64,000 nucleotides of DNA from Rhabditoides inermis. Taxonomy: Eukaryota > Nematoda > Chromadorea > Rhabditida > Rhabditidae. Both the position numbers and the translations under genes were made by a program. Below, piece by piece: positions 1-10,168 of this stretch. The stretch spans positions 182,501 to 246,500 of the forward strand of contig CAWZYM010000244.1 in NCBI GenBank assembly GCA_963966185.1. Direction: 5' to 3'. The notes below the pieces were generated by a model. The model saw nothing but the letters and a program-made list of their open reading frames with translations, searched no databases and had not been told where the DNA came from. How positions within the stretch are numbered: position 1 is the stretch's first letter; each line of letters opens with the position of its first letter.

Positions 1-466
1 GATGCCCAGGAAACCCGTGCAGCTCGAGAAGGTATCACTTATGTCCACATACTTTCAGAAAAAGAGATGCGTTCCATATTTATTCGTTTCACATAGCAAA
101 GTACCCCTGTTTAGGTGCCGGAGTTCAAGGAGAAGGAGTGCCCTCCGCAGTTCTCGTTCCATCTGCGCAACCGTCTCATCCAGAAGAACCACAACTGCAA
201 GCTCATCTGCTCCCTGCAGGGACACCCCCTGCCCAAGGTACGCGAAATACGAAAACAATCAATATTTTTTTCAGAATTCGTTATCACTATACTGGAATAG
301 AAGTGGAAAGTTAAACAGGGAGGTGTCTACAACCGATATCATTCCAGATCGAGTGGACAAAGGATGGCCGGCCTGTGGACACGGACCGCCATCAGGTGAC
401 ATTCAAGAGCGGAGTCGCCACCCTAGAGATCTACAACGCTCGCGTCGACGATGCGGGAGTGTACAA

Positions 467-502
<36 letters not shown>

Positions 503-2273
503 TATGACGTCATTCCCTCCAGGTGCACTGCCACGTCGCCTCTGGGAGAGGACGAGACGGAATGTGTGATCACAGTGCAGGGCAGGGGCGGGGAGCCCAT
601 CCCCCACTCTGCATCCACCGTCCGTGCCAGCCGGAGAGTGTACGACTCGCTCAGGATAGACAACATCGAGAGGTACGCGGCGCACTCGCCCCACCACCCA
701 CCCTCTCCCTCTCTTAGGTCTCGTTCCTCGGCCGAGATCCGTCGTCGCTCGTCGCTGGCTCGCGACTATTCCGCCTCGGACATGACTCGTTCTGTGGCCG
801 ACGACCTGAAGGTGCGAGTGTCGCAGAACCCTCCCTCCTTCACCTCCCGACCCGCCAACGTCGAGGCCGCGCAGGGAGACAGCGCCGAGTTCGAGTGTGT
901 GGTGAGTACAATGTTCCATTTCAATGTTTGATTACTGCGAACAACGAAGGTGGGAGATAAATACTGATTGCAGATCGACGCGTCTCCGGAGCCGCTGATC
1001 GAGTGGCTGCACAACGGAGAGCGCGTCGACGCCCACTCGCAGACGTTCAGCGGCGGAAAGTGAGTCCCCTCCTTCCTCCCCCTCATCTCTCTTCCTCCCC
1101 TTCCTCCCTCCCTTCCTCCCTCTCCCTCCCTCCCTCTCCCTCTCCCTCTCTCTCTCCCTCTCTCTCTCCTAATCATGCGACTGCAGGGCCCGTCTGCGGA
1201 TATCTGCCGTCTCTCCTTCCGATGAGGGAGAGTACAGCTGCCGCGCGAGCAACCCCGCCGGACACGACACTGCCAGGGCCACACTCACCGTACAGAAGAA
1301 GTGAGACAATGCGTACGACTACCCACTCACACATGTGTCAAGTTAGATAGTAGCCAGGAGCCAGGCTGGTATGTATGTCTAGCTACTACACACTTTCCCC
1401 TTGACTAGAGAAACAAGCATGTATGGTGTGGATGAGCCGTGTGTTGCAGACTGAACGGCGTTAATGGAGTGTCGCACTCTCCGTCTCCCGCCGTGGAGGG
1501 CGAGTCGCGCGTGTCGCAGCACCTGCTGGGAGTGGTGGTCGGAGAGGGACAACCGGCCGCCCTCGAGGCAAGGCTGCAAGCGTGCACCGACGCCTCTTGG
1601 ACGCGCAACGGAGCACCCGTGAGTAGACTGGCCACTCTGTCTGTGGTCGTAGAATACCTCTCCCCCATTCAGGTGTCGCACTGTGACTCTGTGTCGGTGT
1701 CGTTCTCTTCGGGCGTCGCTTCCCTCTCGTTCCCCGCTGCTTCTTCGGACAACGCCGGCCACTACCAGCTCGAGGCCCGCGGCGCCGACGGAAAGACCCA
1801 CATCTCGGTCGCCACCCTCCTCGTCACCGGTACGCCCCGCCCATCCACGCCCCGCCCATTCACCCTGTATTGTTTCAGACGACTCTACGGAGCCTTGTGT
1901 GTCGCGCCTGCCGGGTTCGGTGTCGGCGCGAGTGGGAGAGGCGAGCAAACTGCAGCTGGACCTGGAGTCTGCCGACAACTACACAGTGCAGTGGTTCAAG
2001 GGAGCCGACAAGGTACGTGCAGGGAGAGAGGGGGAGGGGGAGAGAGAGGCCATATTGTTTTCCAGGTTGAAAAGTCGGACCGCGTCAAGTCTGTGAAGAG
2101 CGGTAACTCGTTCAAGCTCGATTTCAAGGTGCGATCAGCTGATTATTGATTGATATTGATTGGTGTGATTGCAGAGCGTAGAGGCCGAGGACGAGAGTGT
2201 GTACACAGTGAAAGTGATCAAGGAGAAGAAGGCGATTGCGAGATATTCCGCCGCCCTCGTTCTCAAGCAATAA
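1..2273 (+). CDS. C-terminal part of a muscle immunoglobulin-repeat protein (UNC-89/twitchin/DIM-1-like), partial at 5' end
   Basis: Twelve exons join in phase: 1-31, 115-237, 348-466, 523-672, 718-901, 974-1058, 1187-1300, 1450-1618, 1673-1829, 1879-2012, 2066-2128 and 2175-2273 (TAA). The product holds four I-set-like Ig domains. Ig1 (exons 2-4) and Ig2 (exons 5-7) keep the two core cysteines and the tryptophan (KLICSL, IEWTKDG, AGVYKCTA; FECV, IEWLHNG, GEYSCRAS). Ig3 (exons 8-9) and Ig4 (exons 10-12) keep the tryptophan but have lost most core cysteines. A Ser/Arg-rich linker (RSSAEIRRRSSLARDYSASD) separates Ig1 and Ig2 and could be phosphorylated. Such domain strings occur in sarcomeric scaffold proteins that bind myosin or M-line partners; that role is inferred from the family. 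Which family member this is cannot be decided without the upstream part. The gene continues to the left of the window. Confidence 0.82.
468..499. repeat. (GA)n microsatellite in an intron
   Basis: A run of GA dinucleotides starts directly after a GTAAGAG donor of the Ig-protein gene, so the donor merges into the repeat. Confidence 0.9.
1068..1172. repeat. Pyrimidine-rich CCT/CTCC simple repeat in an intron
   Basis: About 100 bases of C and T only (TCCC, CTCC and CT units) in the intron between exons 6 and 7 of the Ig-protein gene. It ends shortly before the acceptor at 1186. Confidence 0.85.
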
Positions 2274-3500
2274 GCCCCGCCCACTCAAGCTCCGCCCCTT
2301 TTTTTATTATAATAGATTCTAAGTATAGCACTCTCTCATTCTAGTCAGTTGACGCACCCACATGCGACCCGCCTAGTGCATTAGTTGGCGTTCGCGTAGC
2401 CGCGTCGCGTCGCGCGGGAGGGACACCGCGCGGCGTGTCGCGGCGAGTCGCGACTCGCGAGGAGGGACACTCGCGAGCGCGATTCGCGCGCGTCCGCAAC
2501 GATCAGCACCGCTTCACACCCACAGTCACCCTAGCTAGTCATATTGAATGAGACATGTCGCACCCGCACACCCACCCATATTGAGAGATGTTCTATTGCC
2601 CACTCCCCCACGCACCCCGTTGTTTCTATATCATCATGTGTGTCTTCGTCTTTTTTCGTAATTGTTCGAATATCGATTGCTCATCCGCCTTTTTACATGT
2701 GTAGTATCTATTGACTCTGCCTTTCTCCAATGCGCGTTGCAATCATATTCGTATATCTCTGCGTTTGTATCGATGAATTATTTTATTTGATAGTCATGTG
2801 TTTTTCAATTGATTCAAGTCGCTCACTGGTTGCAGATGAGTGAAATCATTATTTGTCACAAAAATGCGACACTGGACATTTTGTGTACGTACCACCGACT
2901 ACCACTGTTCCTTTCTTCGTGTCATCTTCTCCCACTGTGTCACTGCAGCACATAGCGTCAAATCAATACCACATCATCATATTGGATCATAGTGGAATAC
3001 TGTGGATCAAATTATTCGTAGTCGTAGTCCTAAAGACCGAAAGTCAAATGCTTTACATAAGTTCTCCGTCAAATGTTACGTGATAATCAGCTTACATTGT
3101 ATCAGTGGTTGCACGTGGATTGTGTGTTGATCTTTCGAACGATCATGTGTTTGTTGCGGAAGAAAGTGGAAGACAGTAGGTATAGTAGACACTTGGAGTT
3201 TCTCGCCAGTGGTCCGCTGAATGCCAGCACACCTCGGAACCACGCATCGCCGAATGAACTGGAATGGAGATACATAATACATTTACATATCATTTAAATT
3301 GTAACTAACGAATCCAGGATGTAAAATGTAGCGGATGTGATAATGAAGCATGATCCGACGACACTGAAGTTGCACGCAGCACTCACCTGGAAATAGTATG
3401 TTCTACTGGAAATGGCACTTGATTTTGACATACAATGACGTCTGAGAAATGAAGTGGAAACAGATCAGACACAGTACATACAATACAAAGTACGACTCAC
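2274..3500. other. Intergenic region with a CpG-rich palindromic patch
   Basis: No exon chain could be supported here. Positions 2385-2505 are extremely CpG-rich, with overlapping palindromes such as TCGCGACTCGCGA and repeated GGAGGGACAC words. The rest is ordinary AT-rich spacer downstream of the Ig-protein gene. A last exon of the minus-strand receptor gene could lie at about 3380-3430 (splice-like CAG and GTGAGT on the minus strand), but every joining I tried met a stop quickly. Confidence 0.6.
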
Positions 3501-4523
3501 TTCTCGTGGTATTTTAGTGCGGGTTTTTTGGAGACGTAGTCGCGAAAGACGGTAGACAACAGCAAATCCGACAGCGGTCAGACACACCAATACCACAACC
3601 TATGAGCGAACAGTTCGATCCGCGAAGTGATGTTCGCATCCCACCTGTCCCCACAGATTGAACGTCTCCAGCCAGTTGAGGTAGGACACTTGCTCGCCTA
3701 TGTTCACAGTCCAGTAAATACTGTCTCCTCCTAGTTTCAAATAGAAGCTGCACTTCGGAATCGCGTACAAGAGGCCAATCACTAAAACGAAAAGTTTAAA
3801 AAAAAATGTGTTTCAGTTTGCATACCGAAAGCAACAACGTGGCAGCTTATCACGTATGCAACCATTCTAGAAACTTGCATGAGTCGATAGTACTGCGGGT
3901 AGAAAACCGCAAAAACGTTGAGAAATGAGATCACCTGCAATTTTTTCATTGGGAATAAATGAATATTTTCACCAACCGGATAAATTAATATAGATGCGTA
4001 CCATCCGTGAATGTTGAGAACAGAAAAGGGCGAAATACGCGGGCACTCTGAAAAAGCCTGCATTCAATTCAAATACCAACTTCAACATACTTAATAATGG
4101 TCTTACAGCAATTTGAGAAGGTAAATCGATGCTTATTTTTCCGATGAGGTCAATGAATTCTCCGATTAACAAACCAACGAGTAGAATCAACGTCGGATTA
4201 CGACGAGTAGTTTTAGAAGAAAGTATGAGTCGGAGACAGAAAACATTGCAAAAAAGAAGAAATATGGAAACGATCTCTTGAATAACGCCTACCCACATGT
4301 TTTCTGAAAACGGCTGGTTATTCAAAAAAAAATTGTTCGAAATGTATGTATTGAACAATCGAACAATCACGTCTGTTCGCCAATCAATGTATTTAAATTG
4401 TATACCACGAGAGGAGAAAGCAGAAAAATTATAGAAATTTTGTACGTGTGCATTGAAAATGCCAACAGTGAGAAGTGAGAAGCTCGTATATACAATTACA
4501 ATTGTGTAAGTACATTCCTCCAA
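3501..4523 (-). CDS. Serpentine-type seven-transmembrane receptor (nematode chemoreceptor-like)
   Basis: On the minus strand the exons are 4107-4523 (5' end uncertain), 3977-4057, 3826-3934, 3645-3781 and 3501-3599, with GT/AG borders and matching phase. The product is hydrophobic with about seven membrane spans: helices in exon 1 (one around WVGVIQEIVSIFLLF, one around NPTLILLVGLLIGEF), one in exon 2 (SVLNIHGWYASILIYP), two across exons 3-4 (the second across the intron, CHVVAF then VIGLLYAI), and a last one in exon 5 (VVVLVCLTAVGFAVVY). Exon 3 has FYPQYYR, at the place of the DRY-type motif after helix 3. After the last helix comes a basic tail. This pattern fits nematode serpentine receptors of the Srx/Srsx kind. 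Ligand and exact family are unknown. No in-frame ATG was found at the start of exon 1, so a 5' exon is probably missing. It is transcribed towards the Ig-protein gene. Confidence 0.6.
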
Positions 4524-4890
4524 GAATGTACAAGAATAATGTATAATGGATTAAAATCAACTCGGTACAACCAGAACCTAAAAGCAAATATATCTATTCC
4601 TTTACTTGCTGTAGACGTGAGTCTGCAAAATATCTATCAGACAATCAGACGTTGCAAAAATGCGCAGGTACAACGTTTATACTTTCTCCTCACTGACGAC
4701 TGACCGCGTATTTTAGCGAGCAGCAATTACATGAGTATTATATTATTAGATTTCTCCAGCACCCCCCGCAAAACACATCAGGTGATGCAAAAACATATGG
4801 GATCAATGCAATTACCATGCAATTGTTTGTATTTCATAAGACGTCCATATATTAACACACATAATTAGTCACACATTGAGAAGGAAAGGT
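4524..4890. other. Short intergenic spacer
   Basis: AT-rich sequence between the start region of the receptor gene and the stop of the next minus-strand gene. Nothing recognisable was seen. Confidence 0.6.
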
Positions 4891-5113
4891 TTATTCGTTC
4901 ACATCGTCGTTTGATCGATTCTTGGAGCGGGAGGAGTGGCTGGAGGAATCGGACGACAGATTCTCCATCGGCACGTCAGTCGCCCAGTATTTCTCCGTAG
5001 AGTTGAGACGATCACTCTCCACCTACAACGAATCAGTCAAAGAACAACAACTTTGGACGCTCTACGGACGTCGAGTAGTCGCGCAGGATAGCGAGTGAGA
5101 GAGAGGGGGGAGA

Positions 5114-5158
<45 letters not shown>

Positions 5159-6242
5159 GCTGTTCGTCTGCTCACCTCCTCTTTGACAGTCTGCTGGCGG
5201 TGGAGGTCGAAGAGGACAGTGCGCGACGGGCGCATCCACAGTGTGGACAGCACAGACAGAAACATCATCTCACCCGACAGACACAGCAGGAAGAAGACTG
5301 AATAGGGGGAGTCACACTACACCAGTGGTTATCAGCTCACACAGCAAAACACGTACACATTGAGTGGGTGGCGGAATCCATTGTGACAGTGTTGTTGTGG
5401 AACGGTTCGACCACTTCGAAGACTGCCAGCGCCCAGAAGAGAGCCTGGAACGAGAAGTGAGGAAGAGAGAGGGAGAGAGGGAGAGAGGGAGAGAGGGAGA
5501 GAGGGAGAGAGGGAGAGAGGGAGAGAGGGAGAGAGGGAGAGAGGGAGAGAGGGAGAGAGGGAGAGAGGGGAGAGGGAGAGAGGGAGAGAGGGAGAGAGGG
5601 GGAGAGGGAGAGAGGGGGAGAGGGAGAGAGGGAGAGAGGAGAGAGGAGAGAGGAGAGAGAGAGGAGAGAGGAGAGAGGAGAGAGGAGAGAGGAGAGAGGA
5701 GAGAGGAGAGAGGAGAGAGGAGAGAGGAGAGAGGAGAGAGGAGAGAGGAGAGAGGAGAGAGGAGAGAGGAGAGAGGAGAGAGGAGAGAGGAGAGAGGAGA
5801 GAGGAGAGAGGAGAGAGGAGAGAGGAGAGAGGAGAGAGGAGAGAGGAGAGAGGAGAGAGGAGAGAGGAGAGAGAAGAGAGGAGAGAGGAGAGAGGAGAGA
5901 GGAGAGAGGAGAGAGGAGAGAGGAGAGAGGAGAGAGGAGAGAGGAGAGAGGAGAGAGGAGAGAGGAGAGAGGAGAGAGGAGAGAGGAGAGAGGAGAGAGG
6001 AGAGAGGAGAGAGGAGAGAGGAGAGAGATTCACACCCTCTGCGACGTGACGAGCCCCTGCGCAAAGTCGATAACGTGGAAGATGAACGAGAAGCGATAGC
6101 GCGACAGTCGAGTCTGCAATCGATAAAAGCAATGGACCGCAAGGAATCAATCAATACCTTTCCGAGTGACACCATGATGTAGAAAGAGAAAAAGGCAACC
6201 AGCATGGAAGAAATGCCCACCGACTGCGAGGCTATCACCCAT
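4891..6242 (-). CDS. Multi-pass membrane protein, organic solute transporter alpha (OST-alpha/TMEM184)-like; 5' exons not resolved
   Basis: Minus-strand exons 6158-6242, 6036-6113, 5357-5444, 5176-5297 and 4891-5022 (TAA) join in phase. They encode the C-terminal half of a membrane protein. Helices are visible at VGISSMLVAFFSFYIMV, SFIFHVIDFAQGLV, ALFWALAVFEVVEPF and SMFFFLLCLSGEMMFLSVLS. The last is followed by LWMRPSR and a hydrophilic Ser/Asn-rich tail (NLSSDSSSHSSRSKNRSNDD). The layout (short loops, a Phe-rich helix, a Glu-Met helix near the end, then a polar tail) recalls the Solute_trans_a family, whose members form transport complexes in the plasma membrane. This is my best guess rather than a firm match. 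The intron at 5445-6035 is almost entirely the GA-rich repeat. Upstream exons should lie above 6246 but were not found with confidence. Confidence 0.5.
5096..5155. repeat. (GA)n microsatellite in an intron
   Basis: Nearly pure GA/GGGA run in the intron between the last two exons of the minus-strand membrane protein gene. Confidence 0.9.
5462..6028. repeat. 567-bp GA-rich array: GGGAGA-type then GGAGA-type units
   Basis: The left part (about 5462-5635) is made of 8-bp GGGAGAGA-type units with a few one-base variants. The right part (about 5636-6028) is made of GAGAGGA/GGAGA-type units. The whole array fills an intron of the membrane protein gene. On the minus strand it is a pure pyrimidine tract ending near the 3' splice acceptor at 5445-5448. 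Confidence 0.92.
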
Positions 6243-6245
6243 CTG

Positions 6246-6984
6246 AAAAGAGAAAAAACGGTGCGACTTTGATATTATTCATGTGAACTATAGTCGCCTC
6301 CTCCCGTTGGTTAACATTCCGGAAGTGAGAATATCCAGTGCTGCATAATATGCATATTACGCAAATGAGTCATTCGCCGCGGGCAGAGAGAGAGAAGAAC
6401 GGTGCGAATTGGAAACATTGCGAAAACGGTGAAATTCGTCTAACATGCTTCAGATGAGACCAAACAGTTTCAAACTTGAACAACGGTTTCTCATGTCTTT
6501 ATCGTTGTAATGGCTACTCAGAATTCAAATTATACTTACATTTACGATCGATATCAATCGATAACCGAAAATATTGGTATTTTGTCGCGCCCCAAAAGCT
6601 TCAGCTCGTTGCAAGCCTAATATTTTTCTTTGTACATACGATACAGTATTTGTCATGAAGTCCTTAACAATCGCTCGCAAGCGAATTTCCAGCGGACTAC
6701 TAGTTTTATCGATATCATTCGATACTGGCCTGTGTCGCGTCCATCGCGGCTGACTGCTTCCTCGTCGACTTGTGGGCGGAGCGGGCAGAGAAGTATTGCT
6801 CCGTCCAGGCAGGCGAAGTGACCGTCATCGCCGCGATCCGCCTCTCGGTGGCGGTCAGCGACGCCCCGCCCACTCTCGCTCCGCCCCTGCACGCCGCCGC
6901 GCACATCGGCTGACCACGCAGAAGCTGGTCGCAGCACACACGAGCCCTGAGAGTACGGTACTGCACAGTAGTCGCAGTACTCAC
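6246..6984. other. Upstream region of the membrane protein gene, no firm gene
   Basis: An AT-rich stretch (6250-6720) is followed by a GC-rich stretch (6725-6960) open in more than one minus frame. Short minus-strand exons could be present in 6740-6960, but no single chain was clearly better than the others. Confidence 0.4.
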
Positions 6985-7073
6985 TGTGTGACTGTGTCCG
7001 GCAGTTGCATGGCGGCTTTGATCTGTAGGCATATGGCGTCGTTCCTGCGGGCAGTGGCGAGAGTGATAGACAT
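6985..7073 (-). CDS. Possible first coding exon of an unidentified gene
   Basis: On the minus strand an ATG at 7073 opens an 89-nt exon ending at a good GTGAGT donor at 6984. It encodes MSITLATARRNDA followed by ICLQIKAAMQLPDTVT. A CAG acceptor-like site lies just upstream, immediately beside the 3' end of the retrotransposon. It may be the 5' exon of the membrane protein gene below it, or an exon of a gene interrupted by the retrotransposons. No family is recognised. Confidence 0.3.
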
Positions 7074-7222
7074 TTCTGTTAGATAGATTTATGACCGATA
7101 ACATGAGAAAATCGACATAGCAACAAAAAGTGAAAACATGGAAAACGGCAGATATGGATGGGGTTGAATATAAAAATAAGGAATAATAACATAATAATAT
7201 ACGAAACAAGAAAATATGGTCT

Positions 7223-10132
7223 CTATAGGTTGCGCAATTTGCTAGGTGGCATAATATCTAATGTAGAGAGTTGTGATTTGAAGACGGAAGGGTCGTTGAC
7301 GGAAACTAAGTCATGAGGAAGGGAGTTCCAAATTACGAAGGTTCTGCTTAAAAAAGTGCTAGTACGGCCTGTGTGATCGAATGAGGGAACAATCCTAAAT
7401 TCATGAGAGCCGCGAGTACGAGTTGGAATAATTGCGAAAAGCCCATGATAGTCTAAAGTCGTTTTTGAGTGAATAACTTTGTGTATGTAAGTGACGTCAT
7501 TTAAGAATCGCCTATTTTCAAGAGATTGGAGATTAAAAAATTGAAGGCGTTCGGGGTATGATAAGTTGCGTCCGATACGCTGACACACACGTCGAGTATA
7601 ATAGCGTTGTATGCTTTCGATTAGGTTTACAGAAGCAACGTCAGTAGGGTTCCAGAGCTCGGTACAATATTCTAGTTTACAGCGAAAGTAGGTAGTGTAC
7701 GCAGTAATCAGAAGAGTGGGGCTTCGTGTTTTGTATGTGCGAAGGAAATCATTTATAGAATAGAGAGTTTGCTGAACAATTTGTTTTAGATGATCACGGA
7801 ACAACAAGTTATTATTCACTAGAATACCAAGATCTTTGGCAGCATCTATTGGTTTGAGAACGCAGCCGTGAGCTGTATAAGTGTGCCTTGGATTCCGCTT
7901 GCCTATATGCAATATTTGTGTTTTCTCAGTGGATATCTGAAGACCCCAAGTGGCTGACCAAGCTGCGACTGTGTCGATAGCTTTTTGAAAGGTAGTTGCA
8001 GCAGTAGTGCTGGTATAATTGAAATGATAGGAAATTTTCAGATCATCAGCGTAAAGCGCATGATAAACATCTTTTGGAAGGTTATCTGGAATGTTATCAA
8101 TGAAAATGTTGAACAACAGGGGACCAAGACATGAGCCTTGTGGAACGCCACAATTAACGACACGCGGTGAAGAACGCCTTGAGCCGATCATGATAGACTG
8201 CTTGCGATTTTTGAGAAATTCGATTATCCAGCCAAGCGCGTTTCCGCGAATACCGATAGCGTCAAGTTTCTTAAAAAGAAGATCGTGATTTATAGTGTCA
8301 AATGCTTTCTTAAAATCAAAGTAAATACAATCGATAACAAAATCGGATGAAGTATGCTTGCACCAGTTCATATGACATTCAATCAGTTGCGCATTAGTAG
8401 ATCGATTTTTGCGGAAACCAAATTGTTTTTCCGAGAGTAAGCTATGCTGTTCTAAATATTTTGTGATCTGCTGAACACAGATTCTTTCCATTACTTTGGA
8501 AATGCTACAAGTGAGAGAAATCGGCCTGTAGTTTGAAACAGATTCACGTGCGCCTTTTTTGAATAATGGTTTTACCCAAGCTTCTTTCCAAATAGATGGG
8601 ATTTTTCTGACAGACATGGACATTGCAAAAAGAATCGTCAATGGAACGGAAATGGAATTAACTGTTTGTTTTAGAAACACATTATTTATGCCGTCTGGAG
8701 AAGTGTTATATTTAGAATCAAGTTTGGAAATAGTTTTATGAACTCCAAGGAAAGTAATATCGATCATGTCAAGTGAATGCGAGAGTTTAGGCAAGTCAGT
8801 ACCAGGTGGTGCATCGATATTGCGATATACCGAATCAAAATAGTCAGCAAAGATTTCGCATTTATCGAGCGTGTTGTGAATGAATTCGCCATCTTGGCAA
8901 ACTGCGCCGATGCCACCGTCGGGATGCATTTTATTTCGAACATCGCGATAGAAAGCTGATTTATTACCATTCAAGATTAGTTTAGACTCTCGCTTGCAAT
9001 TCCAAGAAGTTATTGCTTTACGTAGGCGACGCTGTGATCTATCAGATTCAATGGAGTGAGGTCTTGTTTTAGAAAGTTTAATTGCCTGTCGCTTCAGCTT
9101 TTGTAGATAACGAGGTAATAAGCGGGGGCGATTGATAGCCGGAGCGACAAGCGGAATATTTGAATCAATAATGCCATTTATGATTTCGTAAAACTTAGAT
9201 GCAGCTTGCTCTACCGTCTTTCCAATAAAAACTTGTGTCCATCGAATAGAATCTATAGCATTGTTAATAACATCCCAATTTGCTTTTTTGAAATTTCTCA
9301 TGAAATGAGGTTTTTGGTGTTCGGGAGTGTCTTCGATGCGCAATACAAATTCAACGGGTAGGTGATCGCATGTGCTGAAACGATCATAGACGCGCGTACT
9401 AGTTACAAGAGAGGAATTGTCGACCAGGATTATATCAAGAGTGTTTGATTTTATGCCAGTTCGTTTGACCATAGTTGGCTTATTAACTGTTTGACACATC
9501 GAATGCAAGCAAGCGAAATCCAAGAGCGATTTGTCAAATGAGTCAAATGCACGGCTGCATTTCCAATCAATTGAGGGCGCATTGAAATCGCCTAACACAA
9601 CATGTGATCTATTTTCTGAATCAACAAGTGAATCTAGTTCAGAGATGAGCTGGAACCCTGTTCTTTTTATTTCGGGAGTGGAACCGGGAGTACGGTAGCA
9701 AGCAATGAAACGTATTGGTCTGTCTATGAGCAAATGATTGGAAGGGAAAATGTCGAATGAGAGAATTTCGGAGAGATTATTGATAGATATTGATCTAATG
9801 AGCTTGATAGAAATGTTTGATTGATACAACGCCATTACACCACCTGCATGAGTTAGCCTATCGGAACGCAGTATAGTATAGCGACCACCCAATGAGAGTG
9901 ACGCAATTGATTCGTGTGGGCTGAGCCACGTTTCAGTCAATATAACAAGCATGGGCTTTTCGGTGTTTAAAAGAGATTCAAGTTCATACAGCTTGTTTCT
10001 AACCGAGCGCACGTTAATAAGCAGAACCTTCGAAGTCGGAATTTTAACATAGTTACTAGAATCAACGAGGTTACATCCTACAGTATCACAATCTACATTA
10101 TCTACAAAAGAGTGAGGGGAAGCCACCTGCAC
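7223..10132 (-). CDS. ORF2 of retrotransposon 1: endonuclease plus reverse transcriptase
   Basis: 969 codons without interruption, counted from a GTG at 10132; the frame is also open upstream to the TAG at 10169-10171. The N-terminal AP-type endonuclease shows NVRSVRN (about residues 40-46), TETWLSP (66-72), GDFNAPSIDW (181-190), TLDIILVD (231-238) and CDHLPV (255-260). The reverse transcriptase follows, with SNYRPISL, FGFRKNRST, DFKKAFDTINH, GVPQGSCLGPLLF and the catalytic YADD at 694-697. The C-terminal part (roughly 790-969) carries the DYHGLF region common in this group. The enzyme would nick target DNA and copy the element RNA in place. The intact frame suggests a young copy. Confidence 0.93.
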   Translation of the reverse strand: MQVASPHSFVDNVDCDTVGCNLVDSSNYVKIPTSKVLLINVRSVRNKLYELESLLNTEKPMLVILTETWLSPHESIASLSLGGRYTILRSDRLTHAGGVMALYQSNISIKLIRSISINNLSEILSFDIFPSNHLLIDRPIRFIACYRTPGSTPEIKRTGFQLISELDSLVDSENRSHVVLGDFNAPSIDWKCSRAFDSFDKSLLDFACLHSMCQTVNKPTMVKRTGIKSNTLDIILVDNSSLVTSTRVYDRFSTCDHLPVEFVLRIEDTPEHQKPHFMRNFKKANWDVINNAIDSIRWTQVFIGKTVEQAASKFYEIINGIIDSNIPLVAPAINRPRLLPRYLQKLKRQAIKLSKTRPHSIESDRSQRRLRKAITSWNCKRESKLILNGNKSAFYRDVRNKMHPDGGIGAVCQDGEFIHNTLDKCEIFADYFDSVYRNIDAPPGTDLPKLSHSLDMIDITFLGVHKTISKLDSKYNTSPDGINNVFLKQTVNSISVPLTILFAMSMSVRKIPSIWKEAWVKPLFKKGARESVSNYRPISLTCSISKVMERICVQQITKYLEQHSLLSEKQFGFRKNRSTNAQLIECHMNWCKHTSSDFVIDCIYFDFKKAFDTINHDLLFKKLDAIGIRGNALGWIIEFLKNRKQSIMIGSRRSSPRVVNCGVPQGSCLGPLLFNIFIDNIPDNLPKDVYHALYADDLKISYHFNYTSTTAATTFQKAIDTVAAWSATWGLQISTEKTQILHIGKRNPRHTYTAHGCVLKPIDAAKDLGILVNNNLLFRDHLKQIVQQTLYSINDFLRTYKTRSPTLLITAYTTYFRCKLEYCTELWNPTDVASVNLIESIQRYYTRRVCQRIGRNLSYPERLQFFNLQSLENRRFLNDVTYIHKVIHSKTTLDYHGLFAIIPTRTRGSHEFRIVPSFDHTGRTSTFLSRTFVIWNSLPHDLVSVNDPSVFKSQLSTLDIMPPSKLRNL

Positions 10133-10168
10133 ATAGAGAGGGGGAAGAACTGGTGCCTGACGAGCTCC

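Noticed and set aside
2..931. A 309-codon ORF at the left edge
   Set aside because: It reads through clear introns with GT/AG borders; only parts in the correct frame match Ig-domain exons.
5312..6238. Long Ser/Leu/Pro and Arg/Glu ORFs across the GA repeat
   Set aside because: They are translations of simple repeats and are explained by the intron microsatellite.
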